The notes under the pieces: generated by a model
Told to the model about the DNA's origin: nothing
Seen by the model: the letters and a program-made list of their open reading frames with translations, nothing else
Databases searched by the model: none
From: Seminavis robusta
Taxonomy: Eukaryota; Bacillariophyta; Bacillariophyceae; Naviculales; Naviculaceae
NCBI GenBank assembly: GCA_903772945.1
Contig: CAICTM010000063.1
Span: forward strand, 1-64,000
Reading direction: 5' to 3'
DNA: 64,000 nucleotides
Translations under genes and position numbers: made by a program
Shown here: positions 43,363 through 53,335 of the stretch, in pieces
Layout: each line of letters starts with the position of its first letter
Numbering within the stretch: position 1 is the first letter of the stretch

Positions 43363-45064
43363 ACTTCAGAATCGAATAGAAATAAAAAACGAATTAGGCT
43401 CGCATGACAAAGCAAAAAGATAGTCACACCGCTTGCTTGTAGCTACCAACACGGCTGAAGACATTTTGAGAGTTACACAGAACCGGCGAGTTCTGGGAAG
43501 TGATATTGCATGGTATGGATACGCTGTAGCAGTTCCGTGAAGGCTTATTGGCCGGTTTGCGTTGAACCTGGGGAGGCAGGGAGGGAGGGCCCAGGCGAGG
43601 GCAGGACACATACCGTGGGATTTGAGTGATAGTGGCAGGATCGAGCAGAGAAGAGTGGCGAGCCCTTCTGGCCAGAGACTGGGGCTGACTGAGAAGCAGT
43701 GCGGTAGGAGATCAGAGTGTAATAGCACCATGTTTGGGCATCATTGCTGGGGGCAAAGGCTGTTTGGGCTGAGAGCTCAGCAAGTGCGCTGGAGATTAGC
43801 ACCATGTTTCAGCCAGGCAGCTTTGCCACTAGCAAAGGTTGTTGAGGCTAGCTGACTCTCGGCCACGCGGAGGGAGATCGGGGTAGCACCATGTTTTTCA
43901 GGCTGCATGGCTGGGGGCAAGAATGGCTCTTGTATAGCCAGCTAGATAAGTGATTTGCCCTCTAGATCTCACGGGTAATACCTTACGTACGGTAGCCTCT
44001 GAGGAGGAAGCAGCATACCACTGTGCCTGGAATGGTATGGTGGCAGTGGGTGGCTGCACCCTGCGCCCTATCTTTTAAAAGAGGATCTTTGCACCACTAG
44101 CTACCTGGTAGTTAGCTCGTCACCCGAATCAATCCTCAGGAGGTTCAAGATACAAGTGGTGGTGTGGTGAAAGAGGGGCTGGCTAGCAAGTGCCGGCAGA
44201 TCCTACAACTTCATGAAGCAAGGTGGGCTATTGGTGGAGTGCCTCCTCCAAGAGCTGCTTCAAGCTGCAAGAATTTAAGTCCCAATCGCAAAGCAAGGTG
44301 GGGCCAGCTAGCTAACCGTACCGGTACATGTACCTGCTGATTCCCACACCAAGAGGAAGCTGGGCTATTGTTATAATGCCACAAATGCTGGTTTTTTTTG
44401 TTGCAGCATTGCAGTTTCAGCGTGGTCCTGGTTTCATTACACTGGAGTATTTAGCAAGAGAGTTCAAAGAGTTTGTTCAAACCAGCTCAAACCACTGGTC
44501 AAAAGAGGGTCTTCTTGAGGGCTGTTAGCTCCGGTTCTCCTCTCCCGAATTTGTACCAGAACCAATCATTTCTCATGATATTCGCGCTCGTAAAATCCTA
44601 GAGCCACGTACCGAAATTCAAAACACCGAACAGTTCTTTTCTTTGACTGTTAAACCCTTTTTCTGTGCTTGTTAATACTTTTTAGTGTCCGAGAACGCCA
44701 AGGACAATTTGGATGATGGTGTTTTGAACCGCTATAGCCTCATGAGCAAAATCACTTCTCCTCCTCTAGCTAGACTAGCTAGTAGACTAAAGACACACTC
44801 TCCAGTCCATCAATTCAAATTTTGCTGAACACCTCACTGACACCTAAAGAACAGGGCACAGAACCGCACAAGCTGGAAACTGGATGGAGGGAAGCAGCAA
44901 AACAAGAGTCACCGAGTCATGATGCATTTGCGGCCCCACATGAGGCACACGTCCGTCAGAGTCACCAGTGCAACTTGAGCGAAGTATCGAACCATCCACT
45001 GCGGTCCATTTTGTTGCATAAAAGAAACACCATTGCCTGGATTTTCATTTGGTTCACCGTGGCG
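43363..45064. repeat. Intergenic with three degenerate ~80-bp repeats
   Basis: Near 43708, 43792 and 43873 the blocks GAGAT, TAGCACCATGTTT and a GG(C)TG...GGGGCAA(G/A) segment recur in the same order. No gene seen elsewhere; TTTTTTTTG run near 44393. Confidence 0.45.
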
Positions 45065-46000
45065 ATGTATAGTGGAGCATGGACTGCGGAGGAGCAACGC
45101 TATGTTACTGCTCTCATTGAAGAGTTTCACGCTGGGAATCTGCCGGGTGTCAAGGAAAGGACCAGCCTTAGGAAGCTGCTTGCCTCAAAGCTAGGGTGTC
45201 ACGAGAAACGCATTACCAAAAAATATGAAAGGACAGGCTACAATGGACGAAAGCAATACGTTCCAAATGTGATGGGTTTTTCCCGTGCAGATTCCGAAAG
45301 GAGGCTGCATAGACTCCAGGAACTCGAACTCAGTTTCCGGAGAAGCAGGGAGCACCTGATCAATCCACACGCCGCCATTAGTGCAATGTCCGCCGGACAA
45401 GCTCAGTCACAAGGCATCACCGGAGCAAACCTACCCCAGCTTCAACCCCGTCAAGGCTTCGGAGTGGCTTTACCCCGAACGGGCCCCATTGGTGCTTCGT
45501 CTGCGCTGCAGTCCCCTCCTGCGTCTGCCTATCTTGACCGCATGAGGAGCATGTACAACGAACTCGTGATTTCGCAAGCACTCACTAGAACGGGGAGTCT
45601 TCAACTTTCATCCAATCTTAGGGCTACTAGTTCTGCAATACCGCAAAATACGATCCGTGCAGGGCTACCTCCAACAAACAACCTGGTTGAGGGAACACAA
45701 CATTTGCGGGCTCATCACGGGGTACTTTCGAACGCAGATATTCTCCGGTCACTTGCTGCACCCATGCCTTCTACCGGCGTAGCCCTGGGTCTCGCAGCTT
45801 CTGGATTGCGCGCAACCACCACGTTGACCCCACAGCCAATACAGCCGCGGCCGTCGTTGACCCTTCAGCCAATACAGCCGCGGCCTTCGTTGGCCAACCA
45901 AGCAACACTGCCGCAGCCAACCAATCCAGATCCGCGTCGTCCTTACTCAACTGCGGAGCTCTATCATCCCCGTCCACCCAAGCACGCAAAGAGTGGCTGA
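45065..46000 (+). CDS. SANT/Myb-like DNA-binding protein
   Basis: 311 residues from the ATG at 45065 (MYSGAWTAEEQRYV). The longer open frame begins at a TTG and its extra 81 codons look non-coding. Residues 5-60 fit a SANT/Myb-like helix bundle found in many diatom proteins: GAWTAEEQRY, I-x-x-F-x-x-G-x-L, R-x-x-LRKLLASKLGC, then RITKKYERTG. The rest is Pro/Gln/Ser/Leu-rich with a 30-bp direct repeat (PIQPRPSLTLQPIQPRPSLA, 45835-45895) and a basic C-terminus (RPPKHAKSG). Likely nuclear transcription factor or chromatin protein; target unknown. Confidence 0.75.
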   Translation: MYSGAWTAEEQRYVTALIEEFHAGNLPGVKERTSLRKLLASKLGCHEKRITKKYERTGYNGRKQYVPNVMGFSRADSERRLHRLQELELSFRRSREHLINPHAAISAMSAGQAQSQGITGANLPQLQPRQGFGVALPRTGPIGASSALQSPPASAYLDRMRSMYNELVISQALTRTGSLQLSSNLRATSSAIPQNTIRAGLPPTNNLVEGTQHLRAHHGVLSNADILRSLAAPMPSTGVALGLAASGLRATTTLTPQPIQPRPSLTLQPIQPRPSLANQATLPQPTNPDPRRPYSTAELYHPRPPKHAKSG

Positions 46001-48004
46001 TCCGCAGCTGGTTTTTTTTGGGTGGCGTGGTGGTGGTGGTTGTTGCCGTAATGGCTGCAGTTAAGGGTTGCCTATAATATTGGTGTTGATGCTTGCATCC
46101 AACAGGTACCGTGCTTTCCAGCTACTTACTACCTAGAGTGTGACCAACGTTGCTTGGAGCATCAACAGGCTCCTATCATGCTTCCGAAAACGGGCAGTCC
46201 CATGTTACCAACAATAAATTTGGTGCTGGGAGTGATGAGCGAGCGACCAATGTGCTGGTTCATATGTACTCATGACATATATTATGATTGCGTGAAGGAG
46301 ATTAAGATGTTGAGAGTAACGGGCTCTTGCCATGGCTAACTACGATAGTCTCATTGTCATTGTTTCAAAGGGGCCCAGTGGCTCCACTCCTTGTTCGATT
46401 GCCTACTTTAGGTATCCTCGACGGTTTGTCATCCTCCTAGCCTCCTAGCTAGTGCTCTTACCGTAGTTCTTGCTTGCTCACGTGCTGTGCGGTAGTCGAT
46501 CGCTGAGGACTCGACTCGACTCGACTCATGATCATCCACGCGACACCGTTTCCAAGAGGTTTCAACGAGATCGGCCCACTCCAACCACCTGGACTCCAGC
46601 TAGATCTACTACTGAGTAGTCTAGTAGAGCTAGCAGCTCAGCATTAACGTGTTCGTTGCAATTTCATGCAGAAAGGCTTTGCTTATTTTCTCAAGCACGC
46701 ACTGCATGTAGGCTAATTTCGTTGGAAGATCTGGCAAAAAAGCCGATGCTGTTTCAGGTACTGTGTTGGCATCCGTGCCTGGATCGATTTGCCAGACAAA
46801 CACATGCCACCAACTTCAGGGATACCTTGCAATTAACTATCGTTTCGGAAGACGATGCGTGAGGAGCCGATGATTCGAGAAACCTACGCTTCCCCCCTCA
46901 ACGCTACCTTTGATTGTGGAAGTACAAGCAAGCCCCCCCCCCCCCGCACAGAGGAACAACTTGGCCTTTCATCCTAGACTATAATGTAGTTTTCCTCTCA
47001 GAAGCTCAATGACCTTCCTCTGTGGAGATAGCCAGCTGGATACAACATCTGATGGATGTGATACCGGTATGGTTGTAAGTTGAGCAGTAGCGCAGCGGCT
47101 GTACCTGGTACTGGTACTAGACTAGCTACTGTAGTAGTTTGCTTGACACCTTTCGAGAAAAGGCATTGTGGTTTCCATGTCACGGCACACGAAGGATCCA
47201 ACGTCCGCCCCCACATGTTATCGCAAACAGCTTCACAAGCTTAGTATGTGCCGCGCGAATGAATAGCATAAAAGCAATTGGAATCGCATCGAACAGTCCA
47301 GATGCGGAGGGTCGTGATGGTGAAGATTCCAGAGTCATAGGAAAGCATCCTTCTTTTAACTCTTCGATGCCCGGTGAATGGAAAGTGGCTTAGATTCCAA
47401 TTGTCCAGGCAGATTGTATCACTCATTCGATTGAATCATTCATCATTCATTGTATTATAGAGTCTGAATGTTGGGGTAAATATTATTAGTCTGCTCAGTG
47501 AGATGGGCAGTTGTCTTTTTCATAATCAACAATGTTGTGATTGGAGTAGTTTGTTCATACCAGTGAAAGTTTACCTCAAAGACCATCCAAAAGTATCTTT
47601 TGAACTCGATATTTCTGTATTTCTGTTCTGTTGGGGTATCCAGAAGCGCAGTACCGCTGTATAGTACCGCAAGACCGCTGTACCGCTCGAAGAAGAGAAC
47701 ATACAGTCTAAAGACACCACCTTCAACGACATACGAACAGATACCCCGATACTGCCCAAGCAACAAGCCAAACCTACTGAAATTGACCACTGGTACAGGA
47801 AGTCATTAAATCGTATGCTGGTCTAAAGTCAAGAGCATCTCACTCGTGGCGCGAGTATTGACCGGTACAACGGTACAACAGGAGGGTATCAAGACCACCA
47901 CTTTACTTTTGACGATTAGAAGAAGCCACATCAACGAAAACCCAACGAAAACCCAACGGGCAGCAGACATCAAACCACCGTACTATTATCTGATTCTATT
48001 ATCC
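46001..48004. other. Gene-poor intergenic with a C13 run
   Basis: A pure C homopolymer lies at about 46935-46947. Runs of GACTC/TCGACT near 46508-46525. No gene recognised; the 84-codon frame at 47139 has no domain and weak composition. Confidence 0.5.
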
Positions 48005-49591
48005 ATGACAACAACAATCGCAACCATGTGCTGCGACGAAGATCGATTATCTCGAAGCCGGACCATGAGGAACCGCCAGCGTCCTGCATCGATGCAAACA
48101 CCTGGTAGGTCCAAGTCACTGTTGGTCGACTATTCCAAACAACGAGTGCCCATGGTAGAGGAGGAACTCAAGGCGTTGGACGATATCCTAATAGGTACCA
48201 GCAGCCATCACTCCAAGGGAACCTTTGGAGGAGACGACAATGATGACGAGGATGACTTTTTCCATGACAGCTTTGCCAAGGAGAATAATGACAGCTTTAA
48301 CATGACTGATACCCCCTCGCTCACCATGATGATTGCGGGAGGGAGAAGAGGCAGTATGGTCAAGGCCATTCAAGAAGACCAAGAAGTCTCCAACAGTTCC
48401 TTGGGGATGCCTGATTTGGCACCCATGGAAGAAAAGGGATCTGACCAACCAGCAAAGCAAGGAGAAGAGGAAATTTCCCACAATTCCTTCTCTGCCAACG
48501 ATACTACTTCAAACGACTGTCCCGCCACTCCACGAAGGAACACACGCAACAACCGAAGAAATCTCATGGCAAGTACTCGCATGCATCAGAGCTTATCCAG
48601 TCTGAATTATAGTGCGTCGCCCAATGCCCTCTCTTTCTCGTTGCGTCGAAGAACATCCGTTCGACGAGGACCCCCAACCGAAGGCGAAGGAGGATCGTCC
48701 ACGTTGGACCGATTCCACAGCTCGCTGGCACACATTGACTTTCAAACGGACGACTTGCTTGACTCTCCCTCGGTGCACACGACTAGGACCACGAGGACAA
48801 CTAGCACGGGCACTACCCACAGCAGCAAAGTAGGAGAGGCATCGCCCCAGCAGAAGAATCCCTCCCGCGATCGACGGTCCATGTTGGTACGACATTCCAG
48901 TGTATCCGCCTTGGAATCGGGAGATCGCCAGTTCAAGGTCGATATTGCCAGTCCCATCGCTACCCGGGGTGCGTCTCGAAAGTCAATGCTGCAGAGGTCG
49001 GCAACAGTGGAGCCCCGGGGCAGTCATCACTTGCCGGGATCGATTCAGATTAGTAAACCTCGACGTTCGGCGTCCAGTCGCACCTTGGGATCTAGTCGAC
49101 ACAGTACGACTAGTAACCATGGTTCCAGCAGCCACAATACCAATCACAAAAGCATCAATGGGTCAAGTCATCACAGCCGAAGAAGCACCAATACTACCAG
49201 GAGCAACAACAGCAGCACCATTGGTGGCAGCAGCCATCACAGTCGTCAAAGTCGTGGGGTGCGATCCAACCGGACCATGCCCAAAATGATGAAAACCGCC
49301 ATGGAAGACTATGTCGACGACGACGAAGAACGCAGCATGAGTGCCTCTACGCAATCCTACTTTGGTACGAGCAGCCGGAGACGTCAAAGTGCTACTGGCG
49401 CTCCGCCATCACGAAGGGATGTGATGGTTCGCCAATTGTCGTCCAGACGGCATTTGGGTACCAATGTCAAGTCACAACGATCCTTGTTGGGCGACAGCAA
49501 CAAACAAAGGAATACCATGGACGACTCGTCCTTCTTTGTCACGGGATCGAGGATTCGAAGGGGTTCTTCTTGTCGTCAGTTGTTGTGTTAA
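48005..49591 (+). CDS. Family member E: LVDYSK/FVTGSRIRR protein
   Basis: 528 residues from the ATG at 48005; the open frame extends 53 codons further to a GTG. A second ATG at 48026 is close to the family block. Seen: LLVDYSKQR at 39-47; acidic FHDSFAKENNDSF; LSFSLRRRTS at about 209; DRFHSSLAHI at about 235-244; RRNLM and R-x-x-S sites; a Ser/His/Asn-rich stretch (SSHHSRRST-like repeats, about 49140-49250); FVTGSRIRR at 511-519 and nine residues after it. No signal peptide or membrane helix. The DRFH-x-SL block is closest to member B. Confidence 0.85.
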   Translation: MTTTIATMCCDEDRLSRSRTMRNRQRPASMQTPGRSKSLLVDYSKQRVPMVEEELKALDDILIGTSSHHSKGTFGGDDNDDEDDFFHDSFAKENNDSFNMTDTPSLTMMIAGGRRGSMVKAIQEDQEVSNSSLGMPDLAPMEEKGSDQPAKQGEEEISHNSFSANDTTSNDCPATPRRNTRNNRRNLMASTRMHQSLSSLNYSASPNALSFSLRRRTSVRRGPPTEGEGGSSTLDRFHSSLAHIDFQTDDLLDSPSVHTTRTTRTTSTGTTHSSKVGEASPQQKNPSRDRRSMLVRHSSVSALESGDRQFKVDIASPIATRGASRKSMLQRSATVEPRGSHHLPGSIQISKPRRSASSRTLGSSRHSTTSNHGSSSHNTNHKSINGSSHHSRRSTNTTRSNNSSTIGGSSHHSRQSRGVRSNRTMPKMMKTAMEDYVDDDEERSMSASTQSYFGTSSRRRQSATGAPPSRRDVMVRQLSSRRHLGTNVKSQRSLLGDSNKQRNTMDDSSFFVTGSRIRRGSSCRQLLC

Positions 49592-50058
49592 AAAGTGTTG
49601 CTTGAAAACCAAAAAAGAATACCAGCCCCCTTTGATGATTAGTCAACACAACGGGCTGAAGAAGCAACACAATACAGCGGAAACTACTGCAGGAAGATAG
49701 GATGAAAAACATAGCTTGCTAAAAGATACTAAAGAGATCATTGGGATGCATGAGATTGAATGACCTAGCTAGCTAGCATAGATTTAGCGTAGTGGGCGGT
49801 GCAAAGTTTCGATTATCCCCACCTCGGTAACTGCAATTGCGCGAGTGTCAGGCTATCTTCCTACCCTTCCTACTTCACCTGTCATCCGTTCACGTTCACT
49901 ATGCACGACGAAAGGAACCGACTCCTAGCCTGCCTGCCAGCAGAACAGATCGATCAGTACTTGAAGTTTTGAAAGGTATCCCTCCGTTCTCGTCGGCACT
50001 AAGTTCTCCACCAGCCAGGAGCCAGTATAAATGCATGTAGACCGTACTACTCCGCCGA
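49592..50058. other. Intergenic between member E and the piggyBac element
   Basis: No gene seen. CTAGCTAGCTAG near 49766. Confidence 0.5.
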
Positions 50059-50062
50059 TTAA
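50059..50062. repeat. Left TTAA target site
   Basis: TTAA immediately before the left inverted repeat; its partner is at 54810-54813. TTAA is the canonical piggyBac target duplication. Confidence 0.9.
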
Positions 50063-50075
50063 CGCCATTCAGGAA
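50063..50075 (+). repeat. Left terminal inverted repeat of the piggyBac element
   Basis: CGCCATTCAGGAA, matching the reverse complement of 54797-54809 at 12 of 13 positions. A GGAGGCGC...GCGCCTCC hairpin follows at 50076-50097, and ATTCG...CGAAT at 50104-50118. Confidence 0.9.
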
Positions 50076-50318
50076 GGAGGCGCTCCAGGGCGCCTCCGGA
50101 ATGATTCGAGGCGCGAATAGACGCCTCCCCTAAGCTATAAAGGCGCATGTTAGTGTGACAATGAAACTAGCTTATAAGCATTGGACAGCTGGAAAGAGCA
50201 GCTCTTTTTACGTAGGGCAACCTATGGGTGACGTAGGCGGATTCCAGACTGATGGGAAGCTGGAGCAGCGAGAAAGTGGCCAATTCCCAAACATCGTTGG
50301 TTTGAGGAATTTCTCACC

Positions 50319-53297
50319 ATGGCGTTCCCTCCAAGACCACCCACAGCTGGCCAGAACTCACAAGGGCGTGCCAGCAGCGTTCCAACATACCAACGGGAGG
50401 TAATAGATGTAGCTAACCTGTTACAAATGCCACTTATCCGAAATTCTCCTCCACTTTTGGGGGGCAATGAAGTTGAACCAAATCCCGTGAATCAGCCCCA
50501 AGAACAACAACAAAATACACAAACAGCAACTGCTCCAGAGACAATGGATGTACCCGTCACTCAGGGCAATGCAAAGAAGAAAAGGAAGACACAGAAATTT
50601 GCCAAAAGGAAGATGATGGCCAATTACCAGCTGTTTGTAAAAGAAGAAAATTTGGACCAATTCCACGATCGATATCGTTCGACTGACTCTGGACAGATTC
50701 GCATCTTCGGCAAAGTGAAGGAATGTCCAACAAAAGAGAATGGGAGGAAGTATCGAATACAATGGGATCTACGCGACACCAAAGGAGTAGATCCTGGCTG
50801 GCTGAAAGAAACTCATGAACCAACAGAGAAAACAAAGGAGCTTTTACAAGAAGCTTTTGACCATCATGACAAAGACCCACCAACAAACACAGGGAGGAAG
50901 AAACGTCCAGATTCTGCAGTGGCTAACAACAGTGCGACACAACCAACTGCAACTACAACAGCAACTACAACCACAGGGAATGGAACACCACCGAGGCATG
51001 TCAGGGCGCAGCTGCTCGCCAATGTGCGAACGTCCGCGGGATCAACTGTTAGCTCTTTGAGCAGTCGCTCAATGTCAACAAATTCTGGGTCTGGTAATCC
51101 ATCTGTTCGCACACGTTCTGCAGCAAGGGACGACGATGACAGTGACACTCAAATGTCTGTCGATGAGAACAGAGAGGACCTTGAGTCAAACCCGCCGGAT
51201 TTGGTAGGTGGCGCCATTCAGGAAAATCCGTGGGACGACGATAATGTCAGTTTGTTGGGAACTCCCTCTAACGAAGAAGAAGAAGAAGAAGAAGAAGAAG
51301 AAGAAGAAGAAGATGCCGAAGATCAAACTCCAGCTGTAGACGCCCTTGGATCAATTAACCAGCTTATCAGGCAGCTCAAATGGAAGTATGCAGTTGTGGA
51401 TATGACACAAGAAGACCCAATTCTTGACAAGAATATTAGGAAGTTCTATGATGGTCCTCAAGGCTTACAGGAGGGCATTCCCACTGCTTTTACCAGTCCC
51501 TTTGATTGCTTCGAAGTGTGTGGGGGGTTGAACAAAACTTTGGTGGCAAGGCTTGCCGCTGGTTCAAATGATTACTTTCATCGATACATCAAGGAAGGTT
51601 TAGACCGGAACAACATGTATCAAAACCTGAAATGGAAAGACATTTCAGTGCAGGAAATGTATCGTTTCCTAGGAATTCTGTTGCGAATATCAATGTCACC
51701 AGTTGACGATGGTGGCTATGAGGCTTATTTCAGATTACAGGACAAGACTGTTCATCCCGGAGGCGGTGCTCCAGGAGTGCAAATAAGCAATACTGCTGGT
51801 TGGGCGCAGAAAGTCATGACACTGCAACGCTTCAAGCAAGTACGTGGGGCATTCCATCCAGAAGAAAAGAGTGCAGGTGCTGGAGGGGACAAATGCTATC
51901 AGCTGCGACACCTAATCAATCACTTCAATGCAGTCTCTAAGTACACATTCCATGTGCCGGTTGATCTTTCTTTTGACGAAGGAGGAGTGGGTTGTCGATC
52001 TCGATTCTGTCCGGTTCGACAATACAACAAAGACAAACCACAGAAATTTCGTGTTGACTTCTTTGTCTGTTCCTGTGCACGCAATTACCAGATTCTGCAC
52101 ATTGATGTTTATCAAGGAAGAAATGGTAACAACGTTGGAATCAACTCAAACTGCGAAGACATGCCAACAACGCAAAAGGCTGTTGCGAATGCTTGTTATG
52201 CCCTTGGTCTGGACAAAAAGACAGATGGAGCACGTCACATTTCGATGGATAATAGATATCAATGCCCTCAATTGGCTGTCTTGCTTCGAGAACGTCTCAA
52301 TTGCTACAGCACTGGTACTTGTAAATCCAATCGAATTGGTTGGAAAGAAGCTCAATTGAATGTCAAAAAAACAGAAGAGAGGGGAACATCAAGAATGGCT
52401 TATGACGATCAGAACCGTGTTACTTGTGTCCAGTGGAATGATTCTCGAGTTGTCAATGTCGTCAGCACACTCAATACATCCAAGCTAGATGAATGCAAGC
52501 GGCAAATAGGAAGCGAAAAGAAGACATTTCCATGCCCATATGTCATTCGAAAGTACCAGCGCGATATGGGTAGCATCGATCGGTCAGATCAAATGAGGAT
52601 GCATGGTGGTGGCTTTTCCAACAAAGCTCACTTCAAGAAATGGTACAAGAAAATTTATCTTGCTGTTCTTGACTGCATGCTGTTGAATTCATGGATTGGG
52701 TGGAATATGGCCGTTGATCTCACAAATCTAGGAAGACGAAAGTTGAAACGTCATGAGTTTTATCAGGTCATTGCGCAAGAGATGTTGGATTACAAGGACA
52801 CTGGTTCTCTTGCCAAAGTGCCGGCTGCAACAATCCGTTATGAGACAAACCATCAATACAGCAGTACAGAAGCGGCCCATATTCCACAATCAGCCAGAGG
52901 TGTTCGCTGTGTTGTTTGTCGGTTGGAACGAGGCTGGGTTACAGAGAAGGCTTGGAAGGGCAATTACAAACTTGGCGAAGCTGGTATGACAAGTGGAGTT
53001 GCAACTTGCACTGCTTGTGGTGTTAGTGCACATACCGCGGTGCTCCTTGATTCTGATCGACGAATCCACAAGCTACCAAACTTTCAACGGATGTCGTGCT
53101 TTCGCATGATGCATACGAGAGAAGGATACGAGCTGTGGGAGCGGCAGCCGGAAGGTGCAAGGTACCGGTTCGAAACAAACAAACAACATGCAATCTATCG
53201 ACAATTACGTGAGCACTATTGCCTGCCATTAGAAAGAAAGCGTGGTCGAAACAAAGATGATACAGAGACCCATACTACTAGCGATAATGGCACTTGA
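50319..53297 (+). CDS. PiggyBac transposase (DDE_Tnp_1_7 type)
   Basis: 992 residues, ATG in a CACCATGG context. The N-terminal third is low complexity with a Glu tract (GAA repeats, about 51274-51312) after a Lys-rich patch (KKKRKTQKFAKRKMM) that may be nuclear targeting. The core shows piggyBac landmarks: D553 (LSFDEGG), D644 (ISMDNRYQCPQLA), the WNDSRVVNVVST block around D708, and D754/D757 (GSIDRSDQM), which corresponds to the paired aspartates of the classical enzyme. These are followed by W-K-K-x-Y and LNSWIGWN. The C-terminus is a Cys/His cluster (VRCVVC, CTAC, C...H) like the zinc-binding end of piggyBac proteins. All expected catalytic acids are present and the frame is intact. It cuts and pastes at TTAA. 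Confidence 0.92.
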   Translation: MAFPPRPPTAGQNSQGRASSVPTYQREVIDVANLLQMPLIRNSPPLLGGNEVEPNPVNQPQEQQQNTQTATAPETMDVPVTQGNAKKKRKTQKFAKRKMMANYQLFVKEENLDQFHDRYRSTDSGQIRIFGKVKECPTKENGRKYRIQWDLRDTKGVDPGWLKETHEPTEKTKELLQEAFDHHDKDPPTNTGRKKRPDSAVANNSATQPTATTTATTTTGNGTPPRHVRAQLLANVRTSAGSTVSSLSSRSMSTNSGSGNPSVRTRSAARDDDDSDTQMSVDENREDLESNPPDLVGGAIQENPWDDDNVSLLGTPSNEEEEEEEEEEEEEDAEDQTPAVDALGSINQLIRQLKWKYAVVDMTQEDPILDKNIRKFYDGPQGLQEGIPTAFTSPFDCFEVCGGLNKTLVARLAAGSNDYFHRYIKEGLDRNNMYQNLKWKDISVQEMYRFLGILLRISMSPVDDGGYEAYFRLQDKTVHPGGGAPGVQISNTAGWAQKVMTLQRFKQVRGAFHPEEKSAGAGGDKCYQLRHLINHFNAVSKYTFHVPVDLSFDEGGVGCRSRFCPVRQYNKDKPQKFRVDFFVCSCARNYQILHIDVYQGRNGNNVGINSNCEDMPTTQKAVANACYALGLDKKTDGARHISMDNRYQCPQLAVLLRERLNCYSTGTCKSNRIGWKEAQLNVKKTEERGTSRMAYDDQNRVTCVQWNDSRVVNVVSTLNTSKLDECKRQIGSEKKTFPCPYVIRKYQRDMGSIDRSDQMRMHGGGFSNKAHFKKWYKKIYLAVLDCMLLNSWIGWNMAVDLTNLGRRKLKRHEFYQVIAQEMLDYKDTGSLAKVPAATIRYETNHQYSSTEAAHIPQSARGVRCVVCRLERGWVTEKAWKGNYKLGEAGMTSGVATCTACGVSAHTAVLLDSDRRIHKLPNFQRMSCFRMMHTREGYELWERQPEGARYRFETNKQHAIYRQLREHYCLPLERKRGRNKDDTETHTTSDNGT

Positions 53298-53335
53298 TAA
53301 TTTGATGTTAACGATTATTTGCGACTATGCACGAT

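Noticed and set aside
44822-45064. 81 extra N-terminal codons of the SANT-like gene
   Set aside because: Starts at TTG and reads like non-coding DNA; the SANT block begins at the ATG at 45065.
46935-46947. C13 run as a possible frameshift or structural site
   Set aside because: Lies in intergenic DNA with no open frame crossing it.
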